Assembly: GCF_000308775.1 (NCBI RefSeq)
Contig: NZ_BAGJ01000271.1
Span: forward strand, 26,497-90,496
Reading direction: 5' to 3'
DNA: 64,000 nucleotides
Source: Nocardia testacea NBRC 100365
Lineage (GTDB): Bacteria; Actinomycetota; Actinomycetes; Mycobacteriales; Mycobacteriaceae
The translations under genes and the position numbers were made by a program. A model generated the notes under the pieces. That model made no database searches. It was not told the origin of the DNA and worked only from the letters and a program-made list of their open reading frames with translations. Within the stretch, counting starts at the first letter, position 1. The number at the start of each line of letters is the position of its first letter. Positions 44,549 through 52,666 of this stretch are shown here, piece after piece.

Positions 44549-45217
44549 ATGCCGGCGATGACCGCCGGAAGCGCGAGGCCGCCCGGGGGCGGCGACCGCC
44601 GCCGGGAGCGTGGGACGAGGTCACGGCGGATCGTCACCCGCCACGCCGTCGATATCGCCTCCCTCGACGGCCTGGACGGGCTCAGCTTCGGCCGGCTCGC
44701 CGACGAACTCGAGCTCAGCAAAGCCGGTATCCAGACCCTGTTCCGCACCAAAGAGGCCCTGCAACTGGCCACCGTGGCTACGGCCGGCGAGGTGTTCGCC
44801 GCGGCCGTCATCGCCCCGGCCGGCGCCGTACCGGAAGGCGCGCCCCGGTTGCGCGCGCTGATCGATCGGTGGATCGACTACGCCGCCCGCCCCCTGTTCC
44901 CCGGCGGCTGCTTCTGGGGCGCGAACCGGCCGGTGTTCGACAGCCGTCCCGGACCGATCCGCGACGCACTGCTCCGGCAGCACCGCGGCTGGCTGCACAC
45001 CCTCGCGCGGGAGTTCGACCGCACCACCTCCGCCCGGAGCCGCGGCGACACAGAGCTGGCGGTCTTCCAGATCGACGCCGTACTCAACGCGGCCAATATC
45101 GCCCTGCGCTTCGGCGAGTCGGACAGCGTCGCGAAGGTGCATCGGGTGGTCGAGGGTCTACTCGATCCCGGTCACTCCCCCGTGGACGGCGCCGGGACAG
45201 GTGACTCCCCGCGATAG
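44549..45217 (+). CDS. TetR/AcrR family transcriptional regulator
   Basis: A 222-residue regulator. After a basic, low-complexity N-terminus (residues 1-26), the helix-turn-helix is about 28-75: SFGRLADELELSKAGIQTLF. The C-terminal domain has RPLFPGGCFWGANRPVFDSR, with a conserved PGGCF-type loop seen in some YxaF/LmrA-like TetR proteins. A start at 44558 is possible. It probably controls the operon through 43506-43521. Its last 46 bp overlap the 3' end of the opposite-strand acyl-CoA dehydrogenase. Confidence 0.88.
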   Translation: MPAMTAGSARPPGGGDRRRERGTRSRRIVTRHAVDIASLDGLDGLSFGRLADELELSKAGIQTLFRTKEALQLATVATAGEVFAAAVIAPAGAVPEGAPRLRALIDRWIDYAARPLFPGGCFWGANRPVFDSRPGPIRDALLRQHRGWLHTLAREFDRTTSARSRGDTELAVFQIDAVLNAANIALRFGESDSVAKVHRVVEGLLDPGHSPVDGAGTGDSPR

Positions 45218-46320
45218 CGATCGGCGAGTTCACGGCGGTGGTCGGCCGGGGAACCGAACAACGCGCGGTCGAGCGTGGCGCGTTTGAGGTAGCGGTGGAT
45301 CCCGCTCTCCCAGGTGTAGCCGATACCGCCGTGCAACTGCACGGCCTTCCCGGCGATCCGGACGCCGACTTCACCGGCACAGGACTTGGCCGCCGCGACG
45401 GCCCGGCGGGCGTCCGGGCCGCCGTCCAGCGGGGCGGCCAGGGCGTCCGCAACGAGCCGGCGTGCGACGGTGAGGTCCACGAGCATATCGGCGCAGGCGT
45501 GTTTGACCGCCTGGAAGGAGCCGACAGGACGGCCGAACTGCTCACGGACGCGGACATATTCGACCGTCGCGTCCAGCATGGCCGCCGCGACGCCCAGGCT
45601 GTCACAGGCCACCGCCAGCGCGGCGCGGTCGTAGAGTGCGCGCGGGCCGCAGACGATATCGGCACAGAAGGCGAGGACCGCCTCGGGAGCGAGGAGGACA
45701 CCCTCCGCCGCCACTCGCGCCAACGACCGGGTTTCGTCCACCACCGGGCGATCCTCGATGCGGAGGCCTTGCGCATCGGGCGCGGCGACGGCCACCCGCA
45801 CGGAGCCGTCGGGGGCCAGAGCGGGGATCAGCAGGGCGGTGGCCGCTCGCGCGTCGAGTACGAAATCCGCGGTTCCGGAAATTTCGAATCCCTCGATGGT
45901 TTGGCCGATCCGGAAGGTGGGTACTATGCCTCCGGTGCCGGCACAAGCCGTTTCGCCGCCGGCCGCCGGCACCATATTTCCTCCCAGCACCGCGATGGGG
46001 ATCGCGGCGCCTGTGACGGTTTCGCGCAGCACCGCGTCCCGGTGGGCGTTCGGCTCGAGCAGAGCCAGGGCGCCGATACCCGCCGAGGCCACACTCGGAT
46101 ACGCGGTGCGCGCGACCGCCCGGCCCACTTCCTCCAGCAGGATGCCGACCTCGGCCGGGCCCGCTCCGGCTCCCCCGTATTCCTCCGCCACCTCCAGACC
46201 CGGCCACCCGGCCCGCACGAGTTGCGGCCAGTCCACACGACCCGCGGCGCCGCTCTTGCCGAGCAGTTCCCGGGCCACGGTGCGGATTTCCGCGTGGAAC
46301 TCGGTGAACTGGCCGCTCAT
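45172..46320 (-). CDS. Acyl-CoA dehydrogenase, smaller subunit type
   Basis: A 382-residue dehydrogenase-fold protein: GLEVAEEYGGAGAGPAEVGI (about 41-60), REQFGRPVGSFQAVKHACAD and VQLHGGIGYTWESGIHRYLK. Its ATG overlaps the upstream stop (TGATG), so it pairs with the dehydrogenase at 46320-47516. The pair fits an alpha2beta2 heteromer. Last gene of a five-gene leftward operon. The 3' end overlaps the TetR gene by 46 bp in convergent order. Confidence 0.9.
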   Translation of the reverse strand: MSGQFTEFHAEIRTVARELLGKSGAAGRVDWPQLVRAGWPGLEVAEEYGGAGAGPAEVGILLEEVGRAVARTAYPSVASAGIGALALLEPNAHRDAVLRETVTGAAIPIAVLGGNMVPAAGGETACAGTGGIVPTFRIGQTIEGFEISGTADFVLDARAATALLIPALAPDGSVRVAVAAPDAQGLRIEDRPVVDETRSLARVAAEGVLLAPEAVLAFCADIVCGPRALYDRAALAVACDSLGVAAAMLDATVEYVRVREQFGRPVGSFQAVKHACADMLVDLTVARRLVADALAAPLDGGPDARRAVAAAKSCAGEVGVRIAGKAVQLHGGIGYTWESGIHRYLKRATLDRALFGSPADHRRELADRYRGESPVPAPSTGE

Positions 46321-47516
46321 CACGCTCCCACCGGTTCCCTGGGCAGACCCAGACCCCGTTCCCCGATGATGGTGCGCTGGATCTCGCTGCTGCCGCCCGG
46401 CACGGTCCATTCCCACGAGCCGACGAAATCCAGCAGCCAGGCGCCGGATTCCCAGCCGCCCGACATGGGTTTGCGCAATACCGTCTGTCCGGGCAGACCA
46501 CAGATCTCCACCCCGAAATCGGTCATCCGCTGCAGGAGTTCGCTGTAGTACAACTTGACCACGGACGCGTCGGCCGGTCCGGCGGTGCCCGCCTCGTGGC
46601 GTTCGACGAGGTCGCGGCACAGCGCGCGCAGCCCGGTCAGCTCGACTTCGAGCCGGGCCAGCCGATCGGCGATGTACCCGTCGTCTACCGGGCGCCGCCC
46701 GAACGCGTCCGGCTTACGGCATTCCCGCACCAGCCGGCCGAATCCGGCATTGCACAGCCGTTCCGCGAGTTCCAGCATGGTCAGGCCGCGTTCGGCGCCC
46801 AGCGTCTGCTGCGCCAGCTGCCAACCCCGGTTCTCGGCGCCGATCAGGTTCGCGGCCGGTATACGCACTTGGTCCAGGAAGATCTCACAGAAATGCGATT
46901 CGCCGGTGGCCTGGCGGATCGGCCGCACCGCGATCCCGGGCGTCCGCATATCCATCAGGAAATACGAGATCCCATGGCGTTTGGGGGCGGCGGGGTCGGT
47001 GCGCGCCAGCAGCAGACACCAGTCGGCGTACTGGGCGCCGCTGGCCCAGACTTTCTGCCCGGTCACCACATAGTCGTCGCCGTCGCGCCGGGCGGCGGTG
47101 CGCAGCGCGGCCAGATCCGAGCCCGCGCCCGGTTCCGAGAATCCCTGCACCCACAGTTCTCCGTCGAGGATCGCGGACAGATGGCGTCGCCGCTGTTCGG
47201 CGGTGCCACCGGCGAGCAGAGTGGCCGCGGCATGGTGGATCGCCACGAAGGCCAGGACCAGTCGCGGCGCGTCGTGCGCCGCGAGTTCCTGGTAGAGCAC
47301 GATCTGCTCCGGAATCGGCATCCCCCCGCCGTATTCGGGGGGCCAGTGCGGTACGGCGTACCCGGCGGCCCGCAACCGCTGGAACCACTCCCGCTGGAAA
47401 GCGACGAATTCGGCGTCGGTGGCGCCGGTCTGGGCGGTCCGCCACTCGGCGGGGATATTGGCGCGGCACCACTGCCGCACGGTGTCCCGGAAATCCTCGA
47501 GATCGTTGCCGGTCAC
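46320..47516 (-). CDS. Acyl-CoA dehydrogenase, larger subunit type
   Basis: A 398-residue FAD enzyme: VPHWPPEYGGGMPIPEQIVL (about 54-73), VQGFSEPGAGSDLAALRTAA (flavin loop, about 127-146), GQKVWASGAQYADWC and C-terminal VPGGSSEIQRTIIGERGLG. GTG/ATG region at 47516; 13 bp after the enoyl-CoA hydratase stop. Overlaps the next dehydrogenase by one base of the start/stop. Substrate unknown; the FadE-like C-terminus matches the steroid-type group. Confidence 0.93.
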   Translation of the reverse strand: MTGNDLEDFRDTVRQWCRANIPAEWRTAQTGATDAEFVAFQREWFQRLRAAGYAVPHWPPEYGGGMPIPEQIVLYQELAAHDAPRLVLAFVAIHHAAATLLAGGTAEQRRRHLSAILDGELWVQGFSEPGAGSDLAALRTAARRDGDDYVVTGQKVWASGAQYADWCLLLARTDPAAPKRHGISYFLMDMRTPGIAVRPIRQATGESHFCEIFLDQVRIPAANLIGAENRGWQLAQQTLGAERGLTMLELAERLCNAGFGRLVRECRKPDAFGRRPVDDGYIADRLARLEVELTGLRALCRDLVERHEAGTAGPADASVVKLYYSELLQRMTDFGVEICGLPGQTVLRKPMSGGWESGAWLLDFVGSWEWTVPGGSSEIQRTIIGERGLGLPREPVGA

Positions 47517-47529
47517 GGTCGGCCCCGCG

Positions 47530-48309
47530 TCATCGCCGTGCCCGCTCGCGCAGGGCCGCGAGCCGCGCCTTGTGGTCGGCCGATTGCATGGTCACCGCCT
47601 CGGCGGCGAAGCCCGCCTGCAGCGGACCCGCCAGCGCCTGCGAAAGATACATGTTCACCACCCGTTTGGTACTGCTGAGCGCCTGCTGTGGCAGCCCGGC
47701 CAGCCGCTCGGCCAGCGCCCGTGCCGCTCCCGCCAACTCCTCCGGCGGTACCGTCCGGCTGGCCAGGCCCAGCTCGACCGCGGTGGCCGCATCGATGCGG
47801 TCGCCCGTGTAGAGGTACTCCCGGGAACGCAGAATGGGAGTGAGCAGGGGCCAGAGGGCCGCGCCCCCGTCTCCGGCCACCAGCCCCACGGCGATATGCG
47901 GGTCGGCCAGATGGGCGCGTTCGGAGATCAGCACGATATCGCACAGGATCGCGATACTCGCGCCCAGACCCACGGCCGGGCCGTTCACCGCGGCGATCAC
48001 CGGCAACGGGAAGCGCAGCAACTCCTCGATGATTTCCGCGCCTTCGCGGATGCTCTCGTCCCGGGCCACCGGGTCGTCCACGAACGAGCTGATCCAGTCC
48101 AGATCACCGCCCGCGCTGAACGCCCGGCCCGCGCCGGTGAGGATCACCACCCGCGCCTCGGTGTCGGCGGCCAGCTGCCGCCAGACCTGGGCCAGCGCCC
48201 GGTGCAGATCGGCGTTCACGGCATTGAGTTCCGCCGGCCGCTCGAGGGTGACGATGCGCACCGGGCCCTCGTCGGTGACGGTCAGTGCGTCGGGGAGGTC
48301 GTATCGCAC
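47530..48309 (-). CDS. Enoyl-CoA hydratase/isomerase family protein
   Basis: Crotonase-fold enzyme of 259 residues: VRIVTLERPAELNAVNADLH, AFSAGGDLDWI (about 62-72), AVNGPAVGLGASIAILCDIV (about 108-127), and VAGDGGAALWPLLTPILRS, which keeps no Glu at the first catalytic site. It may be an isomerase or a member acting without the classical pair. Middle gene of the five-gene operon; 6 bp after the upstream dehydrogenase stop. Confidence 0.9.
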   Translation of the reverse strand: MRYDLPDALTVTDEGPVRIVTLERPAELNAVNADLHRALAQVWRQLAADTEARVVILTGAGRAFSAGGDLDWISSFVDDPVARDESIREGAEIIEELLRFPLPVIAAVNGPAVGLGASIAILCDIVLISERAHLADPHIAVGLVAGDGGAALWPLLTPILRSREYLYTGDRIDAATAVELGLASRTVPPEELAGAARALAERLAGLPQQALSSTKRVVNMYLSQALAGPLQAGFAAEAVTMQSADHKARLAALRERARR

Positions 48310-48315
48310 CGTGCC

Positions 48316-49299
48316 TCACACTCCCGCCGGATCGGAGAACAAACCCGCCAGACCACGTCGGCCGATCCGGCCGGTCAGCAGCTGCTCGGTGGTCACCGCG
48401 CCGAACGGGAACCGGCGCAGCGGCAGGCTGTACCGGGACAGCCACGACAGCGTGGTCTCGTCGCAGAACCCCACGGCGCCGTGCAACTGGTGCGCGGTCC
48501 GGAACACGATATCGGCGGCCTCCAGCGCCGCCAGCCGTAACGCCAGCGCGTCGTCGACCGCCTCCGGCCGGCCGCTCTGGATACTCCACAGCGCGTACCT
48601 GGCCAGCAGGTCGACTCCCCGCCGCTCGACCTCGGCATCGGTGAGCTGGAATTGCACCCCTTGGAACTGCGCCAGCGGCCGCCCGAACTGTTCACGCAGC
48701 GACACGTGGCGGCGGGCGAGTTCCAGGGCCCGGTCCAGCATTCCCAGCAGTGTCCAGCACGGGAGGGTGAGCGCGAGCGCGAGATCGGCGCTGCCGTCGC
48801 CGTCGAGTGGCCGGACCTCGAGCGGGGTGACGAATGCCGAGTCCCGGACCGCACCGCCGGGCGGCAACGGTCGCGCGGAACCCCGTGCGCCGGTCGGGGT
48901 CACGGTCGCCCAGCGCAGATCCAGCCCCGCCACCGGTCCCGCGGGCTCCGCGCCCGCGACCACGATCAGCCCGTCGTGGTCCGGGCCCTCCGGCCGCGCC
49001 AGTCGTTCGGCCACCGGATAAGGCGTCGCCCAGTAGCCGGCGCCGCGGCACAGCGCGGCCGCCGCCTCCAATTCGACCGGATCCCGGCGTGGAGCCAGTT
49101 CCCAGGCGCCGAGACCGGTGAGCACGGGTTCGACCAGTCGCTGCCGGTCGCGCGGGTCCTGTTCGGCCCGCCGCGCCAGCTCGTCTCCGCCCGCCGCGCC
49201 CAGCGCGCGCACCACCTCGCGACCGAACTCGCGCGCTTCGGCGGCGAGTTCGATCCGTAGCTCGTGGGCGGCCTCGGCCGGCCCGTTCGACGTACTCAC
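48316..49299 (-). CDS. Acyl-CoA dehydrogenase, short subunit type
   Basis: At 327 residues the shortest dehydrogenase here. The N-terminal domain is present but without the usual EEYGG motif; the C-terminal half has REQFGRPLAQFQGVQFQLTD and HQLHGAVGFCDETTLSWLSR. It is probably the non-FAD-binding or structural partner of the dehydrogenase at 49361. GTG at 49299 has GGAGGA 8 bp upstream. Such short partners are seen in heteromeric steroid dehydrogenases. Confidence 0.87.
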   Translation of the reverse strand: MSTSNGPAEAAHELRIELAAEAREFGREVVRALGAAGGDELARRAEQDPRDRQRLVEPVLTGLGAWELAPRRDPVELEAAAALCRGAGYWATPYPVAERLARPEGPDHDGLIVVAGAEPAGPVAGLDLRWATVTPTGARGSARPLPPGGAVRDSAFVTPLEVRPLDGDGSADLALALTLPCWTLLGMLDRALELARRHVSLREQFGRPLAQFQGVQFQLTDAEVERRGVDLLARYALWSIQSGRPEAVDDALALRLAALEAADIVFRTAHQLHGAVGFCDETTLSWLSRYSLPLRRFPFGAVTTEQLLTGRIGRRGLAGLFSDPAGV

Positions 49300-49360
49300 A
49301 CTGTCCTCCTCCGCCGACCGCGATAACCCCGGCGGTTGTGCACCGCCGGCTTCCCCACGT

Positions 49361-50590
49361 TCACAACCCGACCCCTCCGGGCTGCCGCCGGTCGTTGGGC
49401 ACCGACCCGGCCGCGGATTCCGCCGCCCGCTCCCGTCCCGATCCGGGATCGGCCAGCAGTTCGCGCGCCAGCAGGATCCGTTGCACCTCGATACTTCCCG
49501 AGGCGACGGTCGCGGCGTTCGCATAGCGCCAGTGGTCGTGCACGGCCCGGCGGAATCGGCGGCGCGCAGCCGAGTCGCCGGGCACCGCCGATGCGAGTTC
49601 CACCAGGACCTCGGCGCTGTCCTGATCGAGGCGGGTCACCGCGATCCGGTAGGCGGCGGCGTCGCCCGGTGCGACCGTGCCCGAACTCTGCAGCGACAGC
49701 ACCTGGTACGCGAGCAACCGGGCGCGGCGGCACCGGGTGAGCATGCGGGCCCAGTGCCCCCGCAGGACTTCCGGGATGTCGTCCCAGCCTTCGCCGAGCA
49801 CCTCGGGCGCGGCGTGCAGCAGCCGATCGCAGCGGGCATAGCGGGCGATACCGACACGTTCGAATGCCAGCACCTCCTGTACCACCGACCAGCCGTGGTC
49901 CACCTCGCCGAGCACATCGGCTTCGGTTGCCCGGACGCCGTCGAAGAAGACCTCGTTGAGATGGTGCGGACCCAGCATGGAGGCGATCGGCCGGACCGTG
50001 ATGCCCGGATCGGTCATGGGTAGCAGGAAAACAGTGAGTCCCTGCTGTTTGCGCCCGGCATCGGAGGTGCGTGCGAGCAGGAAGCACCACTGGGCCATGG
50101 AGGCGTAGGAGGTCCAGATCTTTTGCCCGGAAATGGCCCATCCGTCGCCGTCGCGGCGGGCGGTGGTGCGCAGCGAGGCCAGATCCGAACCCGCCTCGGG
50201 TTCGCTGAAGCCCTGACACCAGACGACCTCGCCGCGCGCGATCGGGGGCAGGTGTTTGCGCTGCTGTTCCGGTGTGCCGTGCCGCATGATGGTGGGTCCC
50301 ACCCAGTTGACGCCCATGTACTGCGCGCCGCGGGGTTCGTGCTGTGCCCACATCTCCTCGCGGACCACGGTCTGCTCCCAGAGGGAGGCGCCGCGGCCGC
50401 CGAACTCCTCGGGCCAGGCCAGGCAGAGCAGGCCGCGTTCGGCCAGGGTGGCGCAGAAACGCTGTGCGACGGCGAGGTCTGCGGGATCGTCGGTGAAGGC
50501 GCCGAGGTAGTCGGCGGGGACCTCGTCGGCGATCAACCGGCGTAGCTCGCCGCGGAGCTTCGCGGCGGTCGCACCCATCGTGAAGTCCAT
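49361..50590 (-). CDS. Acyl-CoA dehydrogenase, larger subunit type
   Basis: A 409-residue FAD enzyme: LAWPEEFGGRGASLWEQTVV (about 57-76), CQGFSEPEAGSDLASLRTTA (about 124-143), GQKIWTSYASMAQWC, and C-terminal ANAATVASGSIEVQRILLAR. First gene of the operon dehydrogenase-dehydrogenase-hydratase-dehydrogenase-dehydrogenase (50590 to 45172). It starts 39 bp after the TetR stop on the same strand, with the second operator type in that short gap. Confidence 0.93.
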   Translation of the reverse strand: MDFTMGATAAKLRGELRRLIADEVPADYLGAFTDDPADLAVAQRFCATLAERGLLCLAWPEEFGGRGASLWEQTVVREEMWAQHEPRGAQYMGVNWVGPTIMRHGTPEQQRKHLPPIARGEVVWCQGFSEPEAGSDLASLRTTARRDGDGWAISGQKIWTSYASMAQWCFLLARTSDAGRKQQGLTVFLLPMTDPGITVRPIASMLGPHHLNEVFFDGVRATEADVLGEVDHGWSVVQEVLAFERVGIARYARCDRLLHAAPEVLGEGWDDIPEVLRGHWARMLTRCRRARLLAYQVLSLQSSGTVAPGDAAAYRIAVTRLDQDSAEVLVELASAVPGDSAARRRFRRAVHDHWRYANAATVASGSIEVQRILLARELLADPGSGRERAAESAAGSVPNDRRQPGGVGL

Positions 50591-50604
50591 GGGCGTACCC
50601 TACG

Positions 50605-50624
50605 GCAATCTTCTTAAGGATTGC
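50605..50624. promoter_or_regulatory. Second operator type upstream of the dehydrogenase operon
   Basis: GCAATC...GATTGC outer arms with core ATCTTC-TT-AAGGAT, in the 39-bp gap between the TetR gene and the five-gene dehydrogenase operon. The core matches 36982-36998. This suggests the operon has its own promoter in addition to read-through from the TetR gene. Confidence 0.45.
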
Positions 50625-50629
50625 AATGT

Positions 50630-51328
50630 TTACTGGTTTGGACCTCGCTCCGGCCCGAAACGGCCCCACGGAGGCGGACCGGCCCGTCCGGCCGCCGCGG
50701 CGGCAGCCAGACAGAACTCCTCCAGCCGCGCGATCTCCGCGGGGGTCGGCTCGGCGTCCGACCACAGGTACTCCGACAACTTTCCGATCGTCGCGTAGGC
50801 GAGGAGACCGGCCGCGTATTCCGGTTCTTCCACCCCGAGTTCGGCGAACGGCGCATGCAGCAGCTCCGCGAGCCGGCGTGGCGCCGAGCCGGCCTGCCCG
50901 GTCACCAGATCCACGCCCAGCCCACCGGTATGACACAGCACGGCCCGGGTATCGGCGGCGAGCGCCGGGTCGGCCTGGGCCAGGATCGCCGCCACCCAGC
51001 AGCGGATTTTCGCCCGCGGCTCCCCCTCCTTGGACATCCGGTGCGCGACATAGTGCGCCAGCCGTTCCGCACCGTCGGCGAGCACTGCCGCCATCAGCGC
51101 GTCCTTGGACCGGAAGTGCCGGTAGAACGCATCGTTGGACAACCCCGCGGTGGCGACGATATCGGCCACCCGGGGGCGCGCACCGGCACCACACCGCCGC
51201 ACCTGATCCAGCGCGGCATCCAGCAGCCTGCGGACCTCGCCGGCGTATTCCGCCTCCCGTTCGGCCACGGCCTCCCGGGCGATCCGCCCGACCAGCCCGG
51301 ACTCTAGAAGAATTGCATTCTTGTTCAC
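50630..51328 (-). CDS. TetR family regulator, candidate master regulator of the island
   Basis: A TetR protein of about 232 residues. The helix-turn-helix is RVADIVATAGLSNDAFYRHF with following SKDALMAAVLADG (about 46-80); the C-terminal domain carries LLAYATIGKLSEYLW. The start is unsure: a GTG at 51328 gives VNKNAILLESGLVG and lies within the tandem operator, which would make the mRNA leaderless or the start later. It is the only regulator gene in the window whose own promoter carries the RAGAAT-NNN-ATTCTY repeats, the expected layout of an autoregulated repressor. Divergent from the acyl-CoA dehydrogenase at 51365. Confidence 0.85.
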   Translation of the reverse strand: MNKNAILLESGLVGRIAREAVAEREAEYAGEVRRLLDAALDQVRRCGAGARPRVADIVATAGLSNDAFYRHFRSKDALMAAVLADGAERLAHYVAHRMSKEGEPRAKIRCWVAAILAQADPALAADTRAVLCHTGGLGVDLVTGQAGSAPRRLAELLHAPFAELGVEEPEYAAGLLAYATIGKLSEYLWSDAEPTPAEIARLEEFCLAAAAAAGRAGPPPWGRFGPERGPNQ

Positions 51329-51343
51329 AAGAAGTATATTCTC
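51308..51343. promoter_or_regulatory. Tandem operator of the window-wide family (site H)
   Basis: AAGAAT-TGC-ATTCTT (51308-51322, perfect) and AAGAAG-TAT-ATTCTC (51329-51343), centres 21 bp apart. They fill the gap between the TetR gene and the divergent acyl-CoA dehydrogenase and overlap the TetR start. Confidence 0.75.
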
Positions 51344-51364
51344 ACCGCAGGAGAGGAGGCGCAA

Positions 51365-52666
51365 ATGGCATGGGATTTCGAGACCGAACCCGACTTCCAG
51401 GCGAAGCTCGACTGGGCCGACGCGTTCGTACGCGACGAGGTCGAACCACTGGATCTCCTCTGGCCGCACGAACAGTTCGTACCCCTGGAGGGCGCCCGGC
51501 GGGCGGCCGTCGACCCGCTCAAACAGCGGGTCCGTGACCAGGGGCTGTGGGCGACCCACCTGGGACCGGACCTCGGCGGGCAGGGTTACGGGCAGCTGAA
51601 ATTGGCACTGCTGAACGAGATCCTGGGACGCAGTTCCTGGGCACCGATCGTCTTCGGCTGCCAGGCCCCCGATACCGGCAATGCCGAGATCATCGCGCAC
51701 TACGGCACCACGGCCCAGAAGGAGCGGTACCTGCGCCCCCTGCTGGACGGGGAACTCTTCTCCTGCTATTCGATGACCGAACCGCAGGCCGGCGCCGATC
51801 CCACCCTGTTCCGCACCCGCGCCGTCCGCGACGGGGACGACTGGGTGATCAGCGGCTGGAAGTTCTTCTCCTCCAACGCCCGCACCGCCGCGTTCCTCAT
51901 CGTGATGGCGGTGACGGATCCGGAGGTGAGTCCGTACCAGGGGATGTCGATGTTCCTGGTGCCCGCCGACACCCCGGGCATCCGCATCGAACGCAATATC
52001 GGCCTGGCCGGCGAACCGCTGAACGACGGTGCGCACGCACTGATCCACTACGACGATGTCCGGGTACCCGCCGAGGCCCTGCTGGGCGAGGCGGGACAGG
52101 CCTTCGTAATCGCGCAGACCCGGCTCGGCGGTGGCCGTATCCATCACGCCATGCGCACCATCGGACTCGCGCAGAAGGCCCTGGACATGATGTGCGAACG
52201 CGCGCTGAGCCGGGAGACCGCCGGCAGCCGGCTCGCCGACAAACAGTTCGTGCAGGGATACATCGCCGATTCCTACGCCCAGCTGAAACAGTTCCGGCTG
52301 CTCGTGCTGTACACGGCCTGGGAGATCGACAAGTACAACGACTACAAGAAGGTCCGCAAGGACATCGCCGCGGTGAAGGTGGTGATGCCGACGGTCCTCC
52401 ACGATATCGCCTGGCGGGCCATGCAGGTGCACGGTGCGCTGGGCACCACCAACGAGTTGCCCTTCTTCACCATGATCCACGGCGCCGGAGTGATGGGCCT
52501 GGCCGACGGCCCGACCGAGGTACACAAGATGACCGTCGCCAAACAGGTCCTGCGCGACCACCGGCCCAGCGACGACCAGTGGCCCACGGAATGGATCCCA
52601 CGCAAGCTCGACGCGGCGCGGGCCAAATACGCCGATTACCTGGAGAACGAGGCGGGGAATCTGTGA
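51365..52666 (+). CDS. Acyl-CoA dehydrogenase of the ACAD10/11-like type
   Basis: A 433-residue FAD enzyme: ATHLGPDLGGQGYGQLKLAL (about 60-79), MTEPQAGADPTLFRTRAVRD (about 136-155), GWKFFSSNARTAAFL, and C-terminal DGPTEVHKMTVAKQVLRDH. This C-terminus and length fit the ACAD10/11 and FadE36-neighbour group. ATG at 51365 follows GGAGAGGAGG. The kinase-like gene overlaps its stop by 4 bp (GTGA), so the two are the split form of the fused human ACAD10/11 proteins. Under site H. Confidence 0.92.
   Translation: MAWDFETEPDFQAKLDWADAFVRDEVEPLDLLWPHEQFVPLEGARRAAVDPLKQRVRDQGLWATHLGPDLGGQGYGQLKLALLNEILGRSSWAPIVFGCQAPDTGNAEIIAHYGTTAQKERYLRPLLDGELFSCYSMTEPQAGADPTLFRTRAVRDGDDWVISGWKFFSSNARTAAFLIVMAVTDPEVSPYQGMSMFLVPADTPGIRIERNIGLAGEPLNDGAHALIHYDDVRVPAEALLGEAGQAFVIAQTRLGGGRIHHAMRTIGLAQKALDMMCERALSRETAGSRLADKQFVQGYIADSYAQLKQFRLLVLYTAWEIDKYNDYKKVRKDIAAVKVVMPTVLHDIAWRAMQVHGALGTTNELPFFTMIHGAGVMGLADGPTEVHKMTVAKQVLRDHRPSDDQWPTEWIPRKLDAARAKYADYLENEAGNL

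Noticed and set aside
50630..52561. 643-residue extension of the TetR protein
   Set aside because: The extra part is antisense to the acyl-CoA dehydrogenase at 51365 and crosses the divergent operator.
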